DNA from: Phyllostachys edulis
Taxonomy: Eukaryota; Streptophyta; Magnoliopsida; Poales; Poaceae
NCBI GenBank assembly: GCA_036346405.1
Contig: CM070562.1
Location: 74,481,482-74,545,481, forward strand
Direction: 5' to 3'
Length of the DNA stretch: 64,000 nucleotides
Made by a program: the position numbers and the translations under genes. This document shows positions 49,537 through 59,420 of this stretch, in pieces (within the stretch, counting starts at the first letter, position 1; every line of letters begins with the position of its first letter). The notes below the pieces were generated by a model. It searched no databases. It was not told the DNA's origin and worked only from the letters and a program-made list of their open reading frames with translations.

Positions 49537-52500
49537 GGTGGCTGGTGACGACAGGGAGAAGGCCAAGAGGTTTCGTAGGGGCCTCAATACTGAGTATCGC
49601 CATGTTCTGGGGGCGACCAGTCTACGTGACTTCAGCTCCATGGTCGAGCAGGCCAAGGGTATGGAGTTGGGGAAAGAGCTCACATCGGAGAGGCAGGCTT
49701 CGAGTGGCTCTGTTCGTACCGGTGATTCTAGTGATGGCTAGGAGCGGAGTTTTGGTGGTGGAAGCGGGACTTCTTAGTGACCTATTCCCAAGAGGTTCTA
49801 CGGAGGTCAGCACAGGCAGTCGTTTGCTCGTCTTGTTCAGCAAAGGCAGTCTTCTACTTCAGCACCACGTCCTACCTCAGCTACACCACCAATGCATCCT
49901 ATTCCAGGTGAGGGCATGATTTGTTTCAGATGTGGTGCTAGACATCGTGCTTCAGAATGTTCGTTCATAGGGATTTGTCGTTAGTGTGGCCTGGAAGGCC
50001 ACAAGATGTCTGTTTGCAAGCAAAACCCTACAAGTATCATTAAGTGGCAACCGGTTCATGTGGCATCTACAGCTGAATCATCTCGAGGCTCAGTTCACAT
50101 GCTTGCGGCAGCTCCAATGCCGCAACACCCTTAAGCTTGGACTCCTCCTACGGTGTTTCCTTCAGCACCCCTTGTCGGATACTCTTAGCACTAGGGAGCT
50201 TCTACACCACCTCAGTTCGCTACTCCACCGGCAGTTCCTGCTCTTCCTTCGCCGAGTGTTAGGGCATCCTCCGCTCCAGTGCCACCTGGGGTTTATGCCA
50301 TGCCTACACCCGAGACAGTAGGCCGTCCTGATGTGGTGACAGGTACCTTACTTGTTGATTCCTTTGAGGCTTTTGTTCTTTTCGATTCAGGGGCTACTTA
50401 TTCATTTATATCACTTGAGTTCGCTAGAAGGGTGGGTTTGAGTTTGCAGCATATTTCCCAGTCTGTTGTAGTCAGTTCTTCTGGGGGGTCTCATTTCCAG
50501 TTCTACAGTTTGTCCAGGCTGTTCTATTACCATCGATAATGAGGATTTCATAGCTAACTTAATGTTGATTCAGTTATCCCCTTTTGATGCTATTCTTGGC
50601 ATGGACTAGTTGTTGAGTTATCATGCTAAGATCTGTTGTTACTGGAAGATCGTAACCTTGCAAGCTCCGTCTGGTAAAGAGTTGGTTTTTCAAGGAAATG
50701 CTCTGTCTGATTCTTTGTTTGTGTTGGCTGGCTTGTTTCCTAGCTGACAAGCATCACAAATTGCATTGCTTTGGACTTTGGACGCAAAGTCGAGTTCTTC
50801 CCAGCATATCGAGGAGATTCCTGTAGTGAGTGAATACACTAATGTTTTCCCGTAGAGCTTCCAGGGATGCCACCAGAACGGAATGTGGAATTTCGGATTG
50901 ACCTCATTCCTTGTGCTCATCCTATTTATTTGTCTCGGTACCGTTTGGCTCGACCATTTCAAGATGAATTAAAGAAGCAGCTGGACGATTTGTTGTCCAA
51001 AGGAATGATCCGGCGTAGTGGGTCGCCATAGGGAGCGTCTGTTCTTTTAACAAAGAAGAAAGATGGAAGTTGGCGTATGTGCATGGATTATCATGCTCCC
51101 AATCAGGCAACGATCAAGAACATGTACCATTTGCCTCGTATTGAGGATCTTTTTGATCAAATGAAGGGAGCAAAGGTGTTCTCCAAGATTGATGTTTAGT
51201 CGGGGTACAATCAAATCCGTGTTCAGGAGCAAGACATTGAGAAGATAGATTTCTCCACGAGGTATGGGCATTATGAATACAAGGTTATGTCTTTTGGACT
51301 AACTAATGCTCCTACTGTTTTTATGGAGGCAATGAATAGTATGCTGCATTCATATCTTGATGACTTTGTAGTAGTGTTTATTGACGACATTCTAATCTAT
51401 TCCAAGTCTGAGGAGGATCATGGGCAGCATTTGAGGCTGGTTCTTGAAACTTTGAAGAAGAATCAATTCTATGACAAACTAAAGAAATGTGAGTTCTGGA
51501 TTTCAAAAGTTGGGTTTTTGGGTCATGTGATTAATCAAGAAGGCATTTCTGTTGATCCTAGCAAGATCTCAACAGTAGTGGAATAGAAAAGACCAACTAA
51601 TGTCAAGGAGGTGAGGAGTTTTCTGGGCTTAGCAAGTTATTATCGGCGTTTTATAGAAGGTTTTTCTGTCATTGCCAAACCTATGTCTCGGCTAACGCAG
51701 AAAGATGTTAAATTCCAGTGGTCAAAAGATTGCGAGCACAGTTTCTGCACTTTAAAGAATAAATTGGTGACTGCTCCTATTCTTACTCTTCCCGAGCCTA
51801 GGAAGCGTTTCACCATTTATTCAGATGCTTCTCGAGTTGGTCTTGGTTGTGTGCTCATGCAGGAAGGCAAGGTGATTGCCTATGCATCAAGGCAACTGAA
51901 GAAACATGAGAGAACTATCCCACCCATGATTTAGAACTTGCTGTAGTGGTTCTTGCTTTGAAGATTTGGCACCATTATCTTTATGGTGAATCTTGTGATA
52001 TTTTCAAAAATCATAAGAGCCTTAAGTATATTTTCACCCAAAAAGACTTGAACTTGAGGTAGAGAAGGTGGTTAGAATTAATCAAAGATTATGACCTTAC
52101 AATTCAGTACCACCCGGGCAAGGAGAATATAGTGGTAGATGCTCTTAGTCGCAAGGCGACCCCTCCTACTCTTAGTTGTCTGATTGCTGATTTTGAGTGT
52201 ATGGATATCTCTTTCTATTTTGCGGGCACTATTCAAGCTGTGATATGCTTGCTTCTTCAGTCTGCTATTCCAAAGTGTGTGTGGGAGACACAATAGTAGG
52301 ATTGGATGCTTCAGCGAGCAAGGAAGCGGTTGGATGAGGAAAAAGAAGGAAATTTCAGTATAGATGAGTTTGGTGCTTACGGTTCAAAGGGCACCTTTGT
52401 GTGCCATAGAAGTCTTAGGTCAAGGATGATATTCTAAAGGAAGCTCATCGGACTCCGTATACTGTACATCCTAGTGAAACCAAGATGTATCAAGATTTGA

Positions 52501-53765
52501 AAAAGAGTTTCTGGTGGGAAAGGATGAGGGTTGATATTGCTCAATATGTGGCGTCTTGTGGTGTTTGCGAGCAAGTCAAGGCTGAACATAAGCGTCCAGC
52601 AGGATTGTTGCAACCTTTGGAGGTTCTAGTATGGCCATGGGATGATATCTCCATAGATTTTGTGGTGGGTTTACCTCGCACTCAGCGAGGGAAAGATGCT
52701 ATTTGGGTAATCGTGGATCGTTTCAGCAAGTCTGCGCATTTCATTCCTATCCATACAACGAATACGGTGAGCGATTTGGCTCCTATCTATGTGCGAGAGA
52801 TAGTGCGGTTGCACTGTGTGCCTAAGACCATTATTTCTAACCGTGACGCTAAGTTTGTCTCTAAGTTTTGGGAGAGCTTGCAGAGTGCCTTGGGCACGTA
52901 GCTTTGTCTTAGCACTGCATTTCATCCTTAGACAGATGGCCAGTCTTAGCGTATGATTCAGACACTTGAGGACATGCTTAGGTCCTATGTCATGTCCTGG
53001 AAATAAAGTTCGGAGGATCTTCCGGCACTGGTAGAGTTCGCTTACAATAATAGCTATCATGCTAGTATCCAAGCTGCACCATTCGAGGTCTTGCATGGGC
53101 AAAAGTGTAGGTCCCCATTGTGTTGGGATGCAGTTGGTGGCTGGCGGTTTGGGTCGATTAGGTGCGATGGTGCTTTGTGAGTGGCGAGGCTAAGCAGAAT
53201 CATTAGCTACTCAAAGCCGATAGATAAGTTACGCTGATGTGAGGAGGCAGGAATAGGAGTTTGAAGTGGGGGACCAAGTGCTTTTGGGAGTGTCACCCAC
53301 TAAAGGCATTGTGCATTTTGGTACCAATGGAAAGCTTAGCCCGAGGTATGTTAGACCTTTCCCGATCGCAGCACGAATTGGGAAATTAGCTTATCGTTTG
53401 GACCTTCCAGAGTTCATGCGTGGCGTGCATAGTGTATTCTATCTCTCCATGCTGAGAAAGTATTTGAGAGATCCAGAGCATGTGATTCCGCTAGAACCCT
53501 TGGTTCTTGAGCAAGACCTTACCTTTGAAACCTGACCAGTGCAAGTACTGGAAGAGTCAGAGCGAGTTCTAAGAAACAAGACAATAAAGTGTGTCAAGGT
53601 GCTATGGTCTCATCAATTCGAGAGAGAAGCCACATGGGAGCCGGAGTCTCACATGCGTGAACAGTATCTGGATTTCTTCGCAACGGGTACGTGTTTACCG
53701 CTGTTAAATTCCAGTCGCAGTTTTCTTTCGCGTAGATCGGTGTGTAGATTTGGGGTCAAATCCTG
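49537..53765 (+). pseudogene. Element Z gag-pol, decayed by stop codons
   Basis: In order: gag C-terminal half (DDREKAKRFRRGLNTEY, 49545), two CCHC knuckles (CFRCGARHRASEC with one residue short, then CGLEGHKMSVC with a stop inside, 49930-50020), protease VLFDSGATYSFIS (about 50375), RT with FVVVFIDDILIYSKS (51364-51410) and the complete connection FLGLASYYRRFIEGF (51620), RNase H with YSDASRVGLGCVLMQ (51825), integrase HHCC end and core DISIDFVVG (52646), and a chromodomain-like tail (53539-53690). The second catalytic Asp of integrase is Asn (IISNRDAKF, 52835) and the Glu region has a stop (52947). At least nine in-frame TAG codons stand where related proteins have Gln, Trp or Glu. It cannot encode working enzymes. 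Confidence 0.88.
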
Positions 53766-53780
53766 TTAAGGGGGGTAGAA
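53766..53780 (+). other. Polypurine tract of element Z
   Basis: gttaaggggggtagaa lies directly before the LTR start TGTAATACTC at 53781. Confidence 0.75.
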
Positions 53781-53940
53781 TGTAATACTCTGATATATTC
53801 TAAGAAAAAAAGCATTCAAAAGAGAACTTAGGAATAAGAAAAATGAGATTTCTGCAGTACTTCGGCAGCCTGGGCCTCGGGCCTTGGCCCAGGAGACCCA
53901 TGAGGGGCCGGCCACCAATAAAAGGAGGGGGGCACCCTAG

Positions 53941-54003
53941 CTGCTACTGTAGCACGCCGCTGCTACAGTAGCACTGATGCTACAGTACCCTGCTACAGTA
54001 ACA
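53941..54003. repeat. Cluster of GCTACAGTA / TACTGTAGC motifs
   Basis: Four copies of tgctac(a/t)gta within 63 bases in both orientations can form small hairpins. The same nonamer is duplicated at 7022-7062 in the unrelated array LTR. Confidence 0.65.
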
Positions 54004-55156
54004 CCCTCCTTGCAATCCATTGCTATTCCCCTCTCTCTTGGTGGTGCTCTCCTATTACTATCGGCTAAGGAGAAAGGTGGAGGAGAGGGAGACGAAGGGG
54101 AGAGGAGAACCTCGTGGGGAATTCAGCGGTCACACGTGTCTTCAAGGGTAACGATCGTCTCCCCACTGTTTGGATCAAGTTAGATTCGTAATTGCCATCG
54201 ATTAGAGAATCGTTGAACTGCTGTGATTAGAATCAGTAATCTATACAATGATTGCTCATCAGTTTTCGTGTAGTTCAACACCAAATTGGAGGTTAGGGTC
54301 TCCTAGAGATTTGTGGGGTTTGTCTTCAGCTTTCTATAGGTTCTGAGATCACCTAATTCAGAGTTGTGTTTTGGGAGATATGTTAGTTTCTTTACCGCTG
54401 TCTAAAAATCCTGACAAATTATAGCAGTCGTTTTGTTTATTAATTAAGGATGTGTTAATGGCTGATTTAGGGAGGTCTCCCAACACGACTTTCATAGGAA
54501 ATTTCTTAAGCTTTCCAGATTGTTAAAGATCATGAATTTTGGTTCAGCCATTTCAAACATATGAATTTTATTGTACTGCTGATTATTCTGACTGCCAGAG
54601 TATAACTTTAGATTTTCAACTGAATATTAGACTCAGATATTGGCAGAATTAGAGGATCTCACCAGCTAGGTTATTGAAGATAATTTTGTTAGCTTTCCAA
54701 AGAATCTAAGAATGCATTTTTATGATTTATAGAGCAAAAGTTTTGTAATTTATAAGACCACTCTCCAGTGTAGTTTCCTGTTGGTTGTTGTCTAATTTGA
54801 GTAGATCAAATGGTTAAACCTTGGGTTTTGGGAAGGCGTGGTAGAGCGTTGCGAGTAGCGTCTTGTTACCATGTTGTTCTTATTGTTAGTAACTTAATTT
54901 TGTAGAAGGAGAAGCTTCGGGATTAGTGGCATCTTACTTGCCTCCTAACGCGTCGCAACGCAAAAGGCAAGTACAATTTGGATTGTCTTGACTATTTATT
55001 TGTTCATAGTATTTGATGCTTATGCTATGATTAAACTCTATGAATTGTGAGTAATTCCAATAATTTTTGTTCCTTTCATGGTTGTTTATCCATGCTTTTT
55101 GAGAGTATGTCTTTCATTCAATGTGTTCATTCATTCATTTGTTTGTTCATGATTCA

Positions 55157-55355
55157 CCCACAGGAGTGGGTAGTGATGTCCCATCATTCCAATATGGACA
55201 AGTAAGACCCATCATTCCAATATGGGCAAATTGGATCCCCATTTGAAAGATTCTTCATGCGGGCCTTGGATCCCCGTATTTTGGATAATGCGGGCATGAG
55301 TGATAATGCGGGCATGAGTGAACACCGATGAGTGTTCACTGGCTATACCGGTATA
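55157..55355. repeat. Hairpin chain in element Z LTR
   Basis: ACCCAC/GTGGGT (55156-55171), AGTGAACAC/GTGTTCACT (55317-55340, perfect 9 bp) and TATACCGGTATA (55344-55355). The order is as in the X LTR. An 18-bp tandem duplication, ataatgcgggcatgagtg, lies at 55285-55320. Confidence 0.75.
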
Positions 55356-55927
55356 AGCAAACAAGAAGAGCATGCATTTTCATACTTGCATAAGATTCTT
55401 GTCTTTCTACTCATGTATTCGTATGTTGTGGATGATATGTTTTTGATCCATTACTTTCTATATTATTCAATTGTATTTGCTGAGTCGTGGACTCACCCTT
55501 GCTAGTTTGTTTGTTTTAGGTAAACTATGAAGATGGCATGCTTTGGGAGGGAGTAATCACATGGATACACTCACTCATTTCATATATTAGTTAATAAACC
55601 TACTATTAGCTTTCAATTGAGAGTTTTGGATTGTAATAAATGGTGTCCTGATGATTGTCATGGTCCGTTGTTATGTTTTGGTTGATCTAGTTAATGATTT
55701 TTACGCATTAGATTTATTCTTGATAGTATTTCTCTTGAATAGATTATTATGATCGGACATTTAGAGTTTTGTTACGTTGCTGAAATTTAGATCAATTATG
55801 ATGGTATTTCTCTTGTGTGTTGAAGTTTAAAGGCTAGTAGTTGTAAAAATGTTGGACATAAATAGTATTGTTGTTTGTGTTGGAGGTTTAGGTAACATTT
55901 TGGTTTTCACATAGTCAGGTTGTTACA

Positions 55928-56359
55928 ATTGTGGCCTATGCTTCAAGACAATTGCGTCTGCATGAGCAGAACTATCCAACCCATGATTTAGAGTTAGCCG
56001 CAGTGGTGCTTGCTCTAAAGATTTGGAGGCATTACCTTATCGGTAATCGTTGTGAGATATATACCGACCATAAGAGTCTCAAGTATATTTTCACTCAGTG
56101 AGATCTCAACTTAAGGCAAAGAAGATGGTTAGAGCTAATCAAGGATTATGATGTTGGAATACACTATCATCTAGGCAAAGCTAATGTAGTAGCTGATACT
56201 TTGAGCAGGAAAAGCTACTGTAATAATATGTTGATAAAAGAAAGTCAGCTTGCTATATGTAAGGAATTTCAACGACTCAACCTGGAATTAGTTGAGGAGG
56301 GTTGTGTGAACACCGTTGAGGTCCAACCAACTCTGGAAGATCAGATCATGGACGCTTAG
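55928..56359 (+). pseudogene. RNase H fragment of an array-family element
   Basis: Translates as IVAYASRQLRLHEQNYPTHD onward, then YTDHKSLKYIFTQ, a stop (56101), LNLRQRRWLELIKDYD and a chromodomain-element type linker to the start of integrase (LEDQIMDA, stop). It is very close to the array family (RNase H of copy C) but in plus orientation. It begins abruptly at the end of the Z LTR and is cut at 56359 by another LTR. No further part of this element is in the window. Confidence 0.82.
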
Positions 56360-56979
56360 TGTAACATCCCAAAGTTCTGTTACCAAAATAAAAATTAATA
56401 AAATTATTATTTTATTGGATTTTCTATTTGTCAAAGATTTTACGTAATTTAAAAGAGTTTTCTTGGTTTAAAATAATAAAAAATAAAATAAAAATCAATT
56501 ATTTAATTTCTTGGCTTTTAAAATGAAAAATAAAATTTTACTTAATTTCTAGAATAATTTGGTATTAAAAAGGTTTTTCCTATTTTCCAAAAAATAAGAT
56601 AATTACTTTACAAAAATTAAAGGCAACTTTAAAGTGGAATTATTTTTATTAAGTTCAAAATAATTCAAGGAATTTTTGTGAATTTTTCTAGAATTTTTGA
56701 ACTCTATTTGCTATTTTCTAAAAGTCTATTTGATTTATTGATTTATTTGAAATTCAAAAATCCAAAATTCCGAATCTCAGGTCAAAATCCAAATTGTTAG
56801 TCTCAATTCAAATCCTTGTTCTAAAATCAAATATCTTTGCAGCCAATTTTGGTTTCAAATTCTTGTTTTGAATTCGTCTCAAATTAAAATCCTAGCCGAA
56901 TTTGAAAATTCAAATATATATTTGAATTTTCTGTGAAATGAGAACTTTAGAATCTCATTACAATTCCTGGCCAAAATTT

Positions 56980-57115
56980 ATTTTCTTTCCTTTTTCTACT
57001 TTCCTTTCTCCCCCTTTCCCTTTTTCTTCTTTCCCTTTTCTTTCTTTCTTTCATTCTTTTTCCTTGTTTCCTTTTCTTATCTTGTTTCCTTTTCTTTTCT
57101 TTCTTTGTCCCTACA
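56980..57115. repeat. Polypyrimidine low-complexity tract
   Basis: About 135 bases of nearly pure C and T on the plus strand (repeated tttctttcc and ccctttt). No coding meaning; the ORFs on either strand are composition artefacts. Confidence 0.8.
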
Positions 57116-57842
57116 TTCTGCTCCTGTCCAGAACATCCAACATGCACGCCATTAACACCCAAAGCAAGCTCCTCAATCCCCTCCATTCCTTCCTTTTTGA
57201 TTTTTCACGCAATTGAAGGCATTCAATTCCCCGCATCATGACACCTCCATTTCAGCTAAAAATACAATTATCAGTTGTTGACGTCAACGTGATGCAGTAA
57301 TTCGGTTTTCGTATAGAAAAATAATTCTAAAAATCCATTTTCATCATTTATGTGAATTTGTTTAGAATTTTTGAAATCTATTTGCTATTTTCCAAAATTC
57401 CCTTTTAATTTCTCGTAATTTCTAGCAATTAAAAATGAATTTTTGTTCACAAATAAAAATGAAATTTGTGTTGAAAATATTTTATTTAAGCTCAAAATAC
57501 CATATTTAACCGCTCTGAAAATGTATATAATTTTTAGAGCTATATTACTATTTTTCAAATTCAAAAATATTTTTAGCACTATAAAAATAATTACTGCATA
57601 AGAATAAAATTATTATTTTATTTGAGTTCAGAATGTTGTGTTTAGTATCTGTGTTTTTTTCTGGATTTTTCAGAATTTATTTGCTATTTTTCTGAAATTA
57701 ATTAGTGTCTTTCCAGTTTTTCAAAAGGAACATTCCTCGGAATTTTCTGGCAGCTACAGTAACCGGCCGAACAGTAATTACAGCCCCAAAATCCGGCCAT
57801 AAATCTAGCAAGCAATTCCTGCCAAACCATTACTCCTTTGCC

Positions 57843-57851
57843 CCTATAAAT
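57843..57851 (+). promoter_or_regulatory. Candidate LTR TATA box (CTATAAATT)
   Basis: A consensus-like TATA box about 1.48 kb from the LTR start, followed 30 bases later by a C-rich leader (cccttcaccccattcccc), typical of a plant transcription start. The distance matches the array LTR candidate at 10092-10101. Confidence 0.45.
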
Positions 57852-58876
57852 TAAACCGTAGTCCCTTCACCCCATTCCCCATATGCCTCTCCCTTAGAAT
57901 TTGCCAAAAGCCTCCCGGAGCTCCCTCTGCTAGCCCTTCTTCTCCAACTCTAGCGAGCCCGATCTCCTCATCCGTAGCTCCGTTGTTCACCAAATTTTAC
58001 CGATTTCGATGACTTCGGAGAACCGAATTTCGATGTCGTTTAAGAACACTGATTAATCAAGCAAGGCAAGTTATACCTTTGATCATATTTGATCCCATTA
58101 TTTCAAATTATTTAAATTCTGTTTTAACTTATTACTGCATGTGTATTTCTATTCAATGTAATTTAAATACTTGCTTTTAAATTACAGTTATGCCTAAATC
58201 CTTTGTATGGCCAATGTTGATATTTGAATCGAATATATTGTCACCCTGGATGAAACCTAGTTGATATGATAGTATGAACTCGGACCATTTGAAAATATTA
58301 TGCCTAGCCATGCTTAGATCAAAAATATTTGATTTGGGAACTTTCAGCCAAAAATCAAATGTTCTTTAAATTGTATCCATGGCATTTGTGCACCATGGAT
58401 GTTTGAAAAGGATTTGAAAAATAGAATAAAATTGGTTTGGACTTGGGCAAAATGGATGGATGGTGTGTGTAGGTTTATGCACGGGCTCAATCTGGGTAGG
58501 ATTGAGACCCAAGGTTTTTATTAGAAGTCGCCCAAGTCAGTTAAGGACCGGTCTTCGAGCCGCATCTTGCTAAGCCCTATTGTACTACCACAAGTCTGGA
58601 ATGGGACAGAGCAGGCGAAATAATGTGCAACGTTCCATTGTTAGTTGTGCCATTTTGATGTGTGGGTATCGGTTAGACAGTATTCCTACTTGGCGCATGA
58701 GGGGGCTTGAATCCGGTGGATGGTTAGTCCGAAGGAAGCGAAACCTTAGCGAGGCATAACTACTTGGGAATGGTGCATTGTAAAGATCTTGTGATAATCT
58801 CTTAGTCGCACACCTTCGGAAGTGTGTGGGCGGACAATACAAGTTGATTATCTCTTGTGGGTAAAGTTGTACAACC

Positions 58877-58904
58877 TCTGCAGATTGTAAAACTATTCGA
58901 ATAG
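58877..58904. repeat. Palindromes TCTGCAGA and CTATTCGAATAG
   Basis: 58877-58884 and 58893-58904, followed by the CCGTG-tc-CACGG hairpin. The first palindrome differs from CCCTGCAGGG of the relatives but stays self-complementary. Confidence 0.7.
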
Positions 58905-59420
58905 CCGTGTCCACGGTCATGGATATGCTGAGCAAAGCCACGCAAATTAGACTTTGATTTTGTTTTAAAATGATTTTTGCAAATGATTTGAGGATGGTTA
59001 ATCCTCGTGGTAAAAATTGGGCGGTTAGCCATGTGATAGGAGGGTATCAATCACCATATTTCATATAGAGGTTATCCTACTATGAAACATGATAATTTAT
59101 AAAATGAATTTTAGTTATAGAATAACCACTTTGGAACTTAGTACAAGTATTTAAAGAAAACATTGCTTTATGCAAAATTAACCAATAAGCCTCCCTTTGA
59201 TATATCCTTGCATGCATTAACTTTGTTATTGGGTGTAACTTGCAAGCACGGAAGTTGTGCTCACCCTTACTTAATGCAAATCAATTTCAAAGGAGAAGGA
59301 CTTCGCTTTCGGTGAGGATTGCGACGACTAGGCCGCTACCCCAGTCGATTGCCTGTGGCAGATCAGCTGGACTCTACTACATCTTCTTCGTCTTCCGCTG
59401 TGTTTGTTTATTGTTGGCTT

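Larger units (their letters stand above)
53781..55927 (+). mobile_element. Element Z 3' LTR (2.15 kb)
   Basis: Starts TGTAATACTCTG after the PPT and ends gtcaggttgttaca. It contains a cluster of ctgctacagtagca motifs (53941-54003), a segment matching the X and Y LTRs (54870-54975, with cctaacgcgtcgcaacgc), the hairpin chain (55157-55355) and ctgagtcgtggactcaccc (near 55490). No matching partner LTR is in the window. Confidence 0.85.
56360..59420 (+). mobile_element. 3'-truncated LTR of the TGTAACATCCC group
   Basis: Starts TGTAACATCCCAAAG and shares order and motifs with the solo LTR at 35361-39895 (the gggtaaagttgtaca, palindrome and gactaggc..cagtcgattgcctgtgg segments). It stops at about 59420 (tattgttggctt), where element Y sequence begins (gtaaccacc). 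It includes a pyrimidine tract (56980-57120), a TATA box (57843) and a palindrome group (58877-58904). Confidence 0.82.

Noticed and set aside
56938..57216. Phe/Ser/Pro-rich ORF and its Lys/Arg-rich antisense partner
   Set aside because: Both are products of the polypyrimidine tract.
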